This document shows positions 28,961 through 38,721 of a stretch of 64,000 nt of DNA, one piece after another; the stretch's first letter is position 1; the number at the start of each line of letters is the position of its first letter. The position numbers and the translations under genes were made by a program. Source of the stretch: Trichomonas vaginalis G3 (taxonomy: Eukaryota > Parabasalia > Trichomonadida > Trichomonadidae). The notes beneath the pieces are model-generated. The model was not told the DNA's origin. It searched no databases and saw only the letters and a list, made by a program, of their open reading frames with translations. Location of the stretch: NCBI RefSeq assembly GCF_026262505.1, contig NW_026529259.1, positions 241,721 to 305,720 on the forward strand. Direction: 5' to 3'.

Positions 28961-29047
28961 CGAATGAGAAAGTTAGGAAAAACTCTACCTTATAAGATCA
29001 ACTATAGAATTCATAGCTCTTTGAATACTAGGAAACATTAATGCAGT

Positions 29048-29113
29048 AGTTTAAGGCAAAGTTTTTCCGAGATCTACGAAGGATAGAGAGATCTCGGAAG
29101 AACTTTGCTCTGC
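29048..29113. repeat. Extra hairpin of the GGCAAAGTT family
   Basis: GGCAAAGTTTTTCCGAGATCT pairs with AGATCTCGGAAGAACTTTGC across a short loop. It is related in sequence to the hairpins of the giant palindrome but lies outside it. Confidence 0.6.
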
Positions 29114-29549
29114 ACAAGTAATTTCAGAATCTATGGTCCTCTAAGGACCAGAGGACGGTAATGTAAAAGAATGATGTCAATAGCAGATAAATAATAGCCT
29201 TAGAAGTTCAATACGTGCACAGTTTGACTACATTGCCCTAGTAGTTAGACTGTACAGGTATTGTACTTCTGGCCTAAAAAATCCTCATTGAAGACAATAG
29301 GTAGAAACTCAAATTGTTGATAAATATCCCAAAATATCATAAGAGAGCCCATTATTGTTACCTGGCTCCTTCCTGGCTTTCAAAGTCTGTAAACGAGAAG
29401 TCTTGGCTCTTGTGGTAATTGCTTCCAAGAGGTTTACTCAATTCGAGTAAAACTATAAACCCTGTAACTGACATGTACTTCCTTGAATGGGCATTAAAAG
29501 TAATTTAACCTAACGAATAGTAACATGACCACTATTTTGATGACTAAGA

Positions 29550-29760
29550 AATGTAATTCATCAAATTGGCAGTTCGATGAATGATACCATGCAATCAACA
29601 ACTGGTTTGTTACAATTTGGCTTGATTCATCAAATTGGCGGTTTGATGAACCGAATATTGTAATCCAGACTAGGTCAGTTACAATTTGGCTTGATTCATC
29701 AAATTGGCGGTTTGATGAACCGAATATTGTAATCCAGACTAGGTCAGTTGCTTGTTGGTC
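29550..29760. repeat. 69-bp direct repeat carrying a palindrome
   Basis: Units beginning ACAATTTGGCTTGATTCATC at 29612 and 29681 contain TTCATCAAA-TTGGCGG-TTTGATGAA. A diverged palindrome of the same kind lies near 29561. Confidence 0.75.
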
Positions 29761-29795
29761 ATAGATAATAATGACACCTTTCAGTTTTTGTTAAA

Positions 29796-30233
29796 CATCT
29801 CAATTATCCCGCCAAAAATTATTGGGTCTAAATTGGTTTTTATTATTATTATTTTCAGAAACAAACTAACTTGTTTTTTAGGAATTTATCATTCATAAAG
29901 TCTTTATGATATATTTTCAACTTATAATGAATATGAAATTATAATTGTTATTTTGAAAAAAAATTATTCATGATCAATTCATGATTTAACCAGTTCCTTC
30001 AAATTAGGAGAGCATATTCAAATATAATCGCTCATTAAAATCAATTTTTATATTTTTTTTTAAATCGAAATTATCTCATCATAAACCATGCAAACTGACT
30101 ATTTGTTCTTATCACCATGTTACCAATATCAGAATTGTCTTTACAGCCAAAATTTCGCTCGATAAAAGTCCATCCAATAGTGAGATAATTGAGCAACGAA
30201 CATTTTTCCATATCACAAAAAATCTCCCCCTAA
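29796..30233 (-). repeat. Right terminal inverted repeat of the foldback element
   Basis: Inverted partner of 25843-26285. It ends in CTCCCCCT followed by AAAAGTG. Confidence 0.8.
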
Positions 30234-30511
30234 AAGTGACATGAATAAATTGATAAAATTTGTATCCTCTCAATTTTTAATCTCAAATCAAAAAACTGTC
30301 AAGTACTGTATTTTAGAGAACATTTATTTCGGCATGATTTATCATAATTAACTTTTTTGGATAACAAAACGAAAAACTTTTTTATCACTTCACCGGATTT
30401 ACAATTCAGAACAACTATCGTCAATTTTGGTCCAAATTTTAGTGTTTATAAAATGTAATGATGGATAAACGCAAAATAATTTTCAAAAGAAAAACGATGA
30501 AGGTTGGCAAA

Positions 30512-30518
30512 ATCACTT
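30512..30518 (+). promoter_or_regulatory. Initiator element TCACTTT
   Basis: Matches the trichomonad initiator TCA(Y)T(W) and sits 9 bp before the start codon, the usual place in T. vaginalis. Confidence 0.6.
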
Positions 30519-30527
30519 TTCATACAG

Positions 30528-31592
30528 ATGACCAAACATCAGGTATGCATGATCGGCTCCGGCAACATGGGTTCCGCCATGGCAAAAATCATCGGCTCCA
30601 ACGTTGCTAACATGCCAGAGTTCGACCCAATCGTTAAAATGTACACATATCCAGAAAAGCTCGATGATGGCAGCAATATCGTCGATTCTATCAACGAGTT
30701 CCATGAGAACAAGAAATACCTCCCAGGAGTTCCTCTTCCACACAACGTTCTTGCTGTTGGTGACGTTAAGGAATCCTGCAAGGGCTGTGACTACATTGTC
30801 ATTGTTACACCACACCAGTTCCTTCCAGGCCTTCTTAAGCAGATGATTGGCCTCATCCCAGAAACAGCAACAGCTATTTCTCTCATCAAGGGCGTTACAC
30901 TCAAGGACGACTCAATTTCTACAGTTACAGACACAGTTACAGAGATCCTTGGCATCCCATGCGGTGCTCTCATGGGTGCTAACATCGCCAACGACTGTGC
31001 TCACGAACAATTCTGCGAATCCACAATCGCCTTCAAGGATCCATCTCTCGGTGAGCTCTGGAAGCCAATCTTCAACACACCAGTCTTCAGAATCAAGGTT
31101 ATCGATGACCTCGTTCTTCAGCAGCTTTGCGGCACATTCAAGAACATCTACGCTACAGGTGTTGGCTTCCTCGATGGCCTTGGCCTCGGTGAGTCAACAA
31201 AGGCCGCTTTCATCCGCATTGGTATGGAAGAAACCTTCAAGTTCGCTAACTGGTACTTCCCAGATTCCGGATGCAAGATGGAGACACTCCTTGAATCCTG
31301 CGGTGTCGCAGACTTCATCTGCACATCATACGGTGGCCGCAACCGCAAGTGCGCTGAGGCCTTCGTAAAGACAGGCAAATCTCTCGAAGAACTCGAGAAG
31401 GAAATCCTCAACGGCCAGAAGCTCCAGGGTGTTCTCGCTGCTAAGGAAGTCGCTACACTCCTTAAGATCCGTGGAAACTTCAAGGAATATCCACTCCTTG
31501 TTACAATCCACATGATTGCTACAAAGCAGATCGAACCAAAAATGATCCTCGAGTACGATGGTGACCACGTTGATCAGTTAAAGGTTGAGTAA
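30528..31592 (+). CDS. Glycerol-3-phosphate dehydrogenase (NAD+)
   Basis: A 354-residue enzyme that reduces dihydroxyacetone phosphate to glycerol 3-phosphate with NADH, in the cytosol, feeding glycerol formation and redox balance. The Rossmann motif G-S-G-N-M-G is at residues 10-15. Family blocks follow: V-T-P-H-Q-F-L, S-L-I-K-G-V, G-A-N-I-A-N-D-C-A, the catalytic lysine region G-T-F-K-N-I-Y-A-T-G, and T-S-Y-G-G-R-N-R-K. Length is that of the eukaryotic NAD+ enzyme. The ATG 9 bp after the TCACTTT initiator is taken as the start. Third positions are strongly C-rich, unlike most of the window, as expected for a highly expressed metabolic gene. The foldback element ends about 300 bp upstream. 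Confidence 0.95.
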   Translation: MTKHQVCMIGSGNMGSAMAKIIGSNVANMPEFDPIVKMYTYPEKLDDGSNIVDSINEFHENKKYLPGVPLPHNVLAVGDVKESCKGCDYIVIVTPHQFLPGLLKQMIGLIPETATAISLIKGVTLKDDSISTVTDTVTEILGIPCGALMGANIANDCAHEQFCESTIAFKDPSLGELWKPIFNTPVFRIKVIDDLVLQQLCGTFKNIYATGVGFLDGLGLGESTKAAFIRIGMEETFKFANWYFPDSGCKMETLLESCGVADFICTSYGGRNRKCAEAFVKTGKSLEELEKEILNGQKLQGVLAAKEVATLLKIRGNFKEYPLLVTIHMIATKQIEPKMILEYDGDHVDQLKVE

Positions 31593-32134
31593 GAAAATTA
31601 ATACAGTTAATCGTTATCTTACAAGATCATGAAGACATTCAAGCGAAATAAATGATAGTTTGGAAGAAATGTTTATTACTTTTTACTGCTGATGCAATTT
31701 ATATTATTCAAATCTTTCCTATAGCTTTTATAATCAAATTATTTTTTTTTATTACTGAAAGATTTATTTGATAACAGAAGTACTTCAATTTTTCCAAGTC
31801 AAAAGTTAGAGCAATTAATTATATACATACAATAATGCAAGGGCGTTGAATTATTATACAATTATCGGATCTATTCTGTTTCCTACAGTCGAAAGAATAA
31901 TATCAAATATCATTATTTAGTCGTTGCTCAGAAATGGATACTTCTTTTTATCGTTAACTTAGATTTATCAGCATTAGACATAAAATCTTCATTAGTGAAA
32001 TGATTAAGACCCTAATGGCATGAAAATGGTTTGAAAAACTTTTTGTTGTGGCACCTAAAAAGATTGTATTATTTCAATATAAGAAATTTTTGTAAACTTA
32101 TTTGTAAATTTTATATTTTCCAAAGAAAAATCGC
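31593..32134. other. Gene-free spacer
   Basis: AT-rich, no gene, repeat or RNA gene seen between the converging dehydrogenase and GH16 genes. Confidence 0.45.
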
Positions 32135-33368
32135 TTACTGCTCCTTCATGTACTTCTTCATTTGTTGGACGCGAACATAATCGATGTAGTATCTTCTTGG
32201 GAAGTCCTTATCATCGATTGGACCGCCTGTAGCGCCAAGAGCGAGGTTAAGGATAAGGAATTGTGGTGCCTTGAATGGATTCATGACTGGTGAGCCTGCT
32301 GGGTTAAGAGTTCTAGAAAGTAAGACACAGTTCAATAATTCGTCATCGAGGTAAAGCTTGATAGCTCTCTCATCCCAGTCCATTCTCCAAACGTGCCACT
32401 TCTCATTCCAGAATGGATCCTGTCTAAGCCAGTACTCCTTGAAATATACTCTGCGTGTCTCCCAAACATTATCGCCCCAGCAGAGGTTGCCTAATGTGTC
32501 ATCAGTGTAGTACTCGAGGAGGTCGACTTCGCCTGTTGATGGCCATTCGCCATGAGCCGCCAGAAACTGGGATCTTTCCTTTGACTAAGAAGCGTCCATA
32601 CAACCAATCCTTCTTCTTATCTGTGATAACAGAAGATGAAGTATAATTAATCCATTTTCTCATCTTTCTGTAATCAACCTTTTCGTTTGGATCATACCAT
32701 GGGTTTGGTAAGTCATGCTCCTTGCGGCCTTCAATGATCAAAGAGCCGTTGGCAACATAAGTGTTTTCTGGTTGATACCATTCCATTTCCTGGTTTCTGA
32801 CGAAACCATGCTCATAATCCCACTTTGTTGGATCTGGTGTGCCATCCTTGTCGAATTCATCACCCCAGACATCTGTGTATGTGGCTTCATCAGCTTTCTG
32901 CTGTGCAATATCAGCAAAATCTTGCTTTGTTGCAATAGCAAGCTTAAATGTTGATCCACCTTTGAATGTTCTATCATCTTTGTTCAAAACAACACCACGT
33001 TCTTCTTCATAACACCAAAGTGGCAATCCATCCTTGTGAACGATGATATATGAGTCATCCTGATATAATGGAATAACCTCGTATAATGAAGCATCTTTTT
33101 CGTAGGCGTTTTGAGTATATTGAGATTCTCCTTCTTGATAAGGGATTACTGTTTGCATGTATAAATTAGTGGCATGGTTACGAATCTTATAGTATTCCTT
33201 TCCGTCTACAACATTTAATTCAAAATGCCAAAGTGCATTTTCATCAGGTGTGGCATCAAAGTATTTCAATGTTGCACCAGGTATTGGTTTAGTGTTATAA
33301 ATGACTCTACCATTTCGATCATCATTTGTATTTAAAATGATCCACATAGCAAGCCTAGGTAGAATCAT
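32135..33368 (-). pseudogene. GH16 glycoside hydrolase (beta-glucanase-like), broken
   Basis: The first ~155 residues form a beta-trefoil-like carbohydrate-binding region (W-H-F-E-L, Y-K-I-R-N, L-Y-M-Q). The GH16 domain then begins at W-G-D-E-F-D and runs through N-Q-E-M-E-W-Y to G-R-F-L-V-K-G-K-I-P-V-S-G-G-S-W. There the frame is lost near 32556 and resumes in another frame at E-W-P-S-T-G-E-V-D-L-L-E, which holds the catalytic E-x-D-x-x-E, ending with I-D-Y-V-R-V. Residues normally between G-S-W and the catalytic block are absent, so a short deletion with a frame change is likely. GH16 enzymes cut beta-1,3 or mixed glucans. P2 is inserted about 80 bp before the start codon. Confidence 0.75.
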
Positions 33369-33446
33369 TTTTAATTAATAACTTTGAAACCGATAAGAAT
33401 TTCTTTTGAATTCTCTCAATTGTTGAAAAAATCAAAATGTGGATCA

Positions 33447-33450
33447 AACT

Positions 33451-33451
<1 letters not shown>
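33447..33451. repeat. Target site duplication AACTC, left of P2
   Basis: AACTC stands just before the A-run at the left end of P2 and again at 55017-55021 just after the T-run at the right end. Five to six bp is usual for Polintons. Confidence 0.7.
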
Positions 33452-33485
<34 letters not shown>

Positions 33486-33995
33486 TAGTGGGGCTTCCAG
33501 GCACTTCGTGCCTTCTAGCCCTGAGGATGAATGAGTATAATGAAGTTTTTTTTTTCTTGGGGTGAGCTTCCAGGCGCGTTGCGCCCTCTAGCCCACATAA
33601 ATGAAGTTCTTATATATACGGGTCTTCCAGGAGCTTTTCACAAATTATATATGTTTTCATGTTTTGTCAAGACTTCTTCGTAAATGTTTTGTCAAGACTT
33701 CTTCGTAAATGTTTTGTCAAGACTTCTTCGTAAATGTTTTGTCAAGACTTCTTCGTAAATGTTTTGTCAAGACTTCTTCGTAAATGTTTTGTCAAGACTT
33801 CTTCGTAAAATCAGACAAAAATAATGTTTAGGGTAGAAGGTTAGATATAACCTCTTTTCTAACCTCTTTTCTACCCTCTTGAATTTGTCAAGATTTCTTC
33901 GTAAATGTTTTGTCAAGACTTCTTCGTAAATGTTTTGTCAAGACTTCTTCGTAAAATGTTTTGTCAAGACTTCTTCGTAATGAGTGTAAATGACC
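33452..33995 (+). repeat. Left terminal inverted repeat of P2
   Basis: An A-run, GGTAGTGGGGCTTCC, two hairpins (33491-33521 and about 33563-33595), a third half-hairpin at CCAGGAGC, six 25-bp units, the GGGTAGAAGGTTAG hairpin, then about four more 25-bp units. The right end carries the same in inverted order. Confidence 0.85.
33491..33521. repeat. Terminal hairpin of P2
   Basis: Outer stem GGGCT/AGCCC, three unpaired bases, inner stem AGGCAC-TTC-GTGCCT. The next hairpin inward has GGCGC-GTT-GCGCC, and P3 has AGGGGC-TGC-GCCCCT with the same outer stem. Confidence 0.75.
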
Positions 33996-33999
33996 AAAC
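33656..33999. repeat. 25-bp tandem repeats and GGGTAG hairpin
   Basis: Units TGTTTTGTCAAGACTTCTTC with GTAAA make a strict 25-bp period. They are interrupted at about 33828-33882 by the hairpin GGGTAGAAGGTTAG..CTAACC..CTACCC. Confidence 0.8.
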
Positions 34000-34074
34000 C
34001 GACAACACTTTGACCGAGTAGTTTTTTGTGCTGAACAAAAAGTGTCATAACAAAGAAATTTTATTAGTAAGTAA

Positions 34075-34206
34075 ATGTGGTTTGAAATAGGACTACTTGT
34101 TTTAGGTTTTTTCCATTGTGTCATTTATTTATTTGACGTGGCAGAAAAGTACAGAGAATATGAAGATGAACCAATGCCTGCAAATGTTCAGTATATGTAC
34201 TCGTAA
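34075..34206 (+). CDS. 43-residue membrane protein (P2)
   Basis: M-W-F-E-I-G-L-L-V-L-G-F-F-H-C-V-I-Y-L-F forms one membrane helix, followed by a charged tail. Its start context ATTTTATTAGTAAGTAAATG is the element's start motif, which supports a real gene despite its size. Function unknown. Confidence 0.45.
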   Translation: MWFEIGLLVLGFFHCVIYLFDVAEKYREYEDEPMPANVQYMYS

Positions 34207-34229
34207 GAGATATTTTTATCTAATATTAA

Positions 34230-34592
34230 ATGGACGCACAGAACTTAGCGAATGCACAGCAACCTGGACAACCAAACCCAGAGAATATTCCAAATGAAGT
34301 TAGAATACAAACTGCAATGGCAAACTATGGTCAAGTGCCAACAGATGTACAAATGCAAACTGCCATGTCAAATGACGCTGCGTTAGGTTTGCCACCATGG
34401 TATGCAAATATGAGATGGAAAGAGTTTTATACAAACCCTGAAGTGGGATATAAACAACTCTATGCAGATGACGCGAACACAGGAGTTGACCCAGAGTATG
34501 TTTTCTACCAGAGGAGAAATAGAATGTATGAGCTCCAGTTAAAGAATGCTATGGAACTCAACAGGAAACGTAAGAGACTAGGCGGACATTAG
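34230..34592 (+). CDS. Hypothetical P2 protein with QTAM repeat
   Basis: A 120-residue frame after ATTTTTATCTAATATTAAATG. It has a Q/N/P-rich start, a duplicated V-R-I-Q-T-A-M / V-Q-M-Q-T-A-M segment, an aromatic middle (W-Y-A-N-M-R-W-K-E-F-Y) and a basic end (N-R-K-R-K-R-L). The family is unknown; a virion accessory protein would fit its place. Confidence 0.5.
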   Translation: MDAQNLANAQQPGQPNPENIPNEVRIQTAMANYGQVPTDVQMQTAMSNDAALGLPPWYANMRWKEFYTNPEVGYKQLYADDANTGVDPEYVFYQRRNRMYELQLKNAMELNRKRKRLGGH

Positions 34593-34610
34593 ATTTTTAC
34601 ATATAGTAAA

Positions 34611-34889
34611 ATGGGTTTCTTCAGTAGTATTGGAAACTTCTTCAGAAGAGTTGGAAGAGGTATATGGAATGGAATAAAAACCGTAGGAAGAGGAATTTGG
34701 AACGGAGTCAAAAATATTGGTAAAAGGGTAGGTCAGTTCGTTGGTATTATACCTAAAGACCCTGAACCAGAAGAACAAGCTCCTGTTATACAACAGCCTG
34801 AACCTGCACCACAGTCTAGTTGGCAACCAAATCAACACCTCAACCGTATTAAAATTATATTTTTACCGTTCGATAGTAGTTGTATATGA
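34611..34889 (+). CDS. Amphipathic basic small protein (P2)
   Basis: A 92-residue frame after ATTTTTACATATAGTAAAATG. Residues 2-45 form a glycine-containing, basic amphipathic stretch with an internal repeat (R-G-I-W-N-G-I-K, R-G-I-W-N-G-V-K). Such helices disrupt or bind membranes, as in adenovirus protein VI; that parallel is only inference. It starts much like the 38301 protein (M-G-F-F / M-G-L-F). Confidence 0.45.
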   Translation: MGFFSSIGNFFRRVGRGIWNGIKTVGRGIWNGVKNIGKRVGQFVGIIPKDPEPEEQAPVIQQPEPAPQSSWQPNQHLNRIKIIFLPFDSSCI

Positions 34890-34915
34890 AACTAAGTTCT
34901 AAGTAAAACGCATGG

Positions 34916-35715
34916 TTATAATGGAATTATTCTTTTTCTTCCATCTGTAGTAAACCATACTTGAAAGTCTGAAATACTTCCACTTGGTGGTTCGTATAAC
35001 TTTGTAGGTTTTTCGTAAAAGTCATTTGCCAAGCATAAGAAAGAGTTTTGGGCGCCAGAAAAATGAAGCATGAACAATAATAGCAGCTGGGTCGAAAACA
35101 TCTTTAAATAAATATGGTTCATATCTCTTGCATATCGACTGTAAATATTGCTAAAGGAAGTTCGACTTTCTGATTTTAACATTCTTTGCAAATAATACCA
35201 TGACATTGCAGTGAATTCTGTAATAATTTGTTCGTCTTTCTTTGGATTGTCTTCGTAGATTTGAAATGACACTTGTGAATTTTGTTTGTCATATACAATT
35301 CTCACATAAAGTGTGCTCTCGGTATTTGCATATTCATCAGCATATTTTGCATAACATGAATTTATTTTATCTTCTATATTTTAACGCAGTCTGTAGAGAA
35401 GATGAAAGGTCAACTTGTTTAGCTCAATTTCTTCCCACATTTTTCGTTTCCCTTCAGATATATAATCTATATGAAACCTTACAATAAATGGAAAACTTTT
35501 ATCTTCTACAGACACAAACTTCAATTCTACGAAAGCCAATAGCTTTTGTGACAGATGGGTCTCTTAGCCATCTTAATGGTAGTCAAAACGATAGCCTTCA
35601 TGCTTTACGGTCTCTGTCTCAAACTTTTGACCGACATTAGTAAAAAGTTCATCTAATGGTTTAGTTGTAGCAACTCTTGAATTTTCTTTTTCTATTGGAA
35701 GCATATTTTATCTAG
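34916..35715 (-). pseudogene. P2 minus-strand gene of unknown function (broken)
   Basis: Coding-like minus-strand sequence between the small amphipathic gene and the fibre gene, including a frame with S-Q-V-S-F-Q-I-Y-E-D-N-P-K-K-D-E. It is broken, and no family was recognised. Confidence 0.4.
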
Positions 35716-35724
35716 AATAAAAAA

Positions 35725-37328
35725 ATGTCAAATGAAACAGCGTCTATGAGAGAAATACAACACAACCGACAACTCATTATGCAAAGCTCTAAATAAGAAC
35801 ACAACAAACTTTTCAAACTATTCTAAGATATCTGAGTCATTGAAAGAAGGAAACTTAAAACTGACATTAAACCCAATGACAGATGAGTTTCTGTTTTCAA
35901 GACAATAAGAACCATACTGTCTGTATAAATCCAACAAAAGGAACTTTAAACGAGAAACCTATAAATGAACTTCTTTTGAAAACAGATGTTGACAACAAAG
36001 CTGACAAAGAATATGTAGACGATGCAATAGCAAAAGAAGAAGAAAGAGCTAACAATGCTTATGCAACAAAAGAACATACTCATCCTGAACTAGCAGACAA
36101 AACATATGTTGACAATAAAATGTCAAGTGAAGTGACAAGAGCTGAAAACGAATATTCTAAAAGACTCATACACATTCTATATCTGAAATAACAGACTTAC
36201 AAGAAACCTTAAACAGGAAAAGTGCCGTTGGACATACACATACATCTTCTGAAATAACAGACTTAAACGTTAGCCTTGAAAAGAAAGCAGATAAAACATA
36301 TGTCAATGAATATACCAAAGTTTAGTTGGAACAAAAAATATTGAAACTATTGTTGGTGACTTTTCTGTCAATGAAGAAAACAATATTTTAGATGGGAGTT
36401 TGTACAGTCCTTAAGAAATGGTATACGGTATAAACTCATTCCGAAAAATAACAATGAAATGTATGTAAGCTATAAAAAGAACGATGGTACACAAGTTAAA
36501 GTTCCATTAGACAACAACTGCTACTTAAACTTATATGGAGACGAACAAAAGAAATATTTAAGAGTTTATGAAATGACAGATATGACATTGCCTGACCCAG
36601 CTCCAGCACCATATTATATATGACTATGGAGATGACGTCAGAACACCACATGTAGATGAACAAAAGCTAACATTATATTAGATTTTATAGATATAAAAGA
36701 TATAATGCAATAGAAAAAACGAGAATAGTATACTATTATGAAGATGACAGAAATAAATATTATAGTCAAGACTTTACCTACCCTGAAAAACATAAGATTA
36801 TATTATAAAAAATATTCTGACACAAACCAGAAGAAACCTGAAATAGTTGCACTATATTTTTAAGTTCAAAAGAGACAACCTATAATATCTCATATGTTTG
36901 ATTTAATGAACCCAGTAGGTTCTATTTATACATCTATGGAAGCAAGAGGTCCTCAAGTAATGTTTGGTGTTGGTGCATGGGAACAAATAGTCGACAGGTT
37001 TTTGTATTGTGCAAACTCTTCAAAGGAAACAGGTGGAAGTAAAACGATTTCAGGTGAAAATTTACCTGCACACAGTCACTACATAGATTTAAGTACATCT
37101 CAAGCAGGTTGGCATAAGCATAGATATTGGGATTGGTCAGGAATGACAAAAGGTAAAGGATATGATGTTAAAGACGACGTTAAGTTTGCTATAAATTGTT
37201 ACTGGGATGACACTCAGGGAGAAGGAAACCATACACATTTCGTTTCAGGATATACGCAAACAACGGGACAAAGTAAAGAATACATGCCACCTTACATGAC
37301 AGTTTACGCATGGTATAGAATTGCTTAG
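35725..37328 (+). pseudogene. Phage-like tail fibre with collar domain (P2, broken)
   Basis: The start follows ATTTTATCTAGAATAAAAAAATG. The N-terminal part has fibre repeats (K-E-H-T-H-P-E-L-A-D-K-T-Y-V-D). The C-terminal ~145 residues resemble phage tail-collar domains: M-N-P-V-G-S-I-Y, G-A-W-E-Q-I, N-L-P-A-H-S-H, G-N-H-T-H, and the ending M-P-P-Y-M-T-V-Y-A-W-Y-R. In phages such proteins recognise host surfaces. The gene is broken in several places. It overlaps the end of the integrase gene by four bases. Confidence 0.65.
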
Positions 37329-38284
37329 TCGTCATTTTCAACTTCTTTAGCATATTCGTCAGGAGTTGTCTTATATTTGTTAGGAACTGTCTTTGAAAGT
37401 ATACCACCTTGAACTTTGACAAGTTTGAAACGAGGTCTGACAATAGTAGTTTTATCTTCTGCTTGCAGTCTGTACATTTTGCCATGTTTGCCTAAAACTT
37501 CATAATATTCTCTTGTATACTTTCTTCTATTTTTACGAACACGAATGTGAGTACCTGTCGGGTACTTGTTGTTGTCATAGTCAATAGTATTTTCATATGG
37601 GTCGCGTTTAGGTATTTCTATTTTTACTTTGTCACCTTTCTTAAGTTTGAAGCCTGGCATTCTTTCTTGTTTGTCTCTTTTGACTAAATTGTTAAATATA
37701 AAGTCTTTCTCTAAGTCGGGGTTGTTTTTCATTTCTTCGGGGGAGTGGTTTCCCAAACCTTTTTGTTTACGGTTATTGTAAATATTTAAAACTTGTCTCA
37801 TCTTTGCCATGGAGAAATGTCTATACTTGTCGTCATATGACATTTCATTTGCTTCACCACCTTGTGGTTGGTTTAAGTCTCTTAAGATTTTTATACAACT
37901 GTCAATGACACCAAGAGCAGAATGGTTTTGGTCGACAATGAAATATTGGTTTACATTTTTTGAACGCAGATAGTTTTTAATATCGTCTGATTTGAAAGAA
38001 CTTTCACAGTCAGATGTCAGTTTTGTTGGATGGTATTTGTCAACGAATATTGTCAAAGCAGTTTTCACATCTAAAATATTTTTGGACCATAATGGTATGG
38101 CTTCACAGTATCTTGTGTTTTGACCGACAAATATTAGCCAGTATGGTGGTCCATCTTCTCTATACCTCGGAATGTTTTCCAAGATATCCATAAACCAAGC
38201 ATTTGGTGTTGAACTAAAGATTTTTATCATGAGTGCTTTCTTTGTTGCCTTAGAAACATAGGGGTCCTTGTTTGGATTCGTCAT
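37325..38284 (-). CDS. Polinton integrase, rve family (P2)
   Basis: A 319-residue frame. The catalytic core lies at about residues 20-165, with aspartates in W-F-M-D-I-L-E (about 31) and L-T-S-D-C-E-S-S-F (about 91) followed by N-H-S-A-L-G-V-I-D. The C-terminal part (L-K-K-G-D-K-V-K-I, R-E-Y-Y-E-V-L-G) is an SH3/chromo-like module usual in Polinton integrases. It would join the element ends to target DNA and fits the terminal repeats and AACTC duplication. Confidence 0.8.
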   Translation of the reverse strand: MTNPNKDPYVSKATKKALMIKIFSSTPNAWFMDILENIPRYREDGPPYWLIFVGQNTRYCEAIPLWSKNILDVKTALTIFVDKYHPTKLTSDCESSFKSDDIKNYLRSKNVNQYFIVDQNHSALGVIDSCIKILRDLNQPQGGEANEMSYDDKYRHFSMAKMRQVLNIYNNRKQKGLGNHSPEEMKNNPDLEKDFIFNNLVKRDKQERMPGFKLKKGDKVKIEIPKRDPYENTIDYDNNKYPTGTHIRVRKNRRKYTREYYEVLGKHGKMYRLQAEDKTTIVRPRFKLVKVQGGILSKTVPNKYKTTPDEYAKEVENDD

Positions 38285-38300
38285 TTTTACCCTATAAGAA
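38285..38300. promoter_or_regulatory. 16-bp bidirectional start region
   Basis: TTTTACCCTATAAGAA separates two divergent start codons. Read either way it gives the element's start motif (ATTTTTACCC..AAATG; ATTTCTTATAGGG..AAAATG). Confidence 0.55.
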
Positions 38301-38702
38301 ATGGGTTTATTTGGCGCATTAGCAGGAGTTGCATCCAGATTTTTGCCCGCAGTGGGAACAATAGCCAGAGGTGTATTTGGAGTTGGAAGGAAGATTTTGA
38401 GTACATTAGGTATACTTAAAGAGAAAGCACAACCTATTATACAAACTGTACAGAAAGGTTGGGATGTAGCACGAGATGCAGCAAATCTTATTCCAAATCC
38501 TGAAACAAGAGGAAAAGTTCAAGGATGGATGGACAATGTAGGAAGACAAGCAGGAAACTATTATAACAAAGCAAATGACTACTATAACCAAGCAGGACAC
38601 TATATGGACCAAGGTGAAAGATTCTTTAACAGAGGATATAACCATGCACAACAATGGGTAAACAATAACCAACCTCAACCGCCTCAAACGTGGGGAATGT
38701 AA
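38301..38702 (+). CDS. Glycine/asparagine-rich small virion-like protein (P2)
   Basis: A 133-residue frame. It has a hydrophobic, glycine-rich start (M-G-L-F-G-A-L-A-G-V-A-S-R-F-L-P), an amphipathic middle, then repeats of Y-Y-N-K-A-N-D-Y-Y-N-Q-A-G-H-Y and a Q/P-rich end. The start suggests membrane activity. No family recognised. Confidence 0.5.
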   Translation: MGLFGALAGVASRFLPAVGTIARGVFGVGRKILSTLGILKEKAQPIIQTVQKGWDVARDAANLIPNPETRGKVQGWMDNVGRQAGNYYNKANDYYNQAGHYMDQGERFFNRGYNHAQQWVNNNQPQPPQTWGM

Positions 38703-38721
38703 AGTTTTTTACTGAGATGAA

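Larger units (their letters stand above)
25843..30233. mobile_element. Non-coding foldback-type transposon, 4.4 kb
   Basis: Two long inverted repeats of about 440 bp bound a segment without any long frame. The outer ends read GGCGGAGG..GTGATATGG on the left and, inverted, GGGGGAGA..GTGATATGG on the right. AAAAGTG flanks both ends and could be a 7-9 bp target duplication (the next two bases are C-G on the left and C-T on the right). Inside are a 47-bp tandem array, a three-arm palindrome, a long nested palindrome and a 69-bp direct repeat. It must depend on a transposase made elsewhere; a MULE is plausible given long terminal repeats and the duplication length, but this is not shown. Confidence 0.75.

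Noticed and set aside
30513-31568. Other frames over the dehydrogenase
   Set aside because: They are by-products of strong codon bias in a clear gene.
33656-33999. 25-bp arrays as a CRISPR
   Set aside because: The units are direct tandem repeats without spacers, and the context is eukaryotic and Polinton-like.
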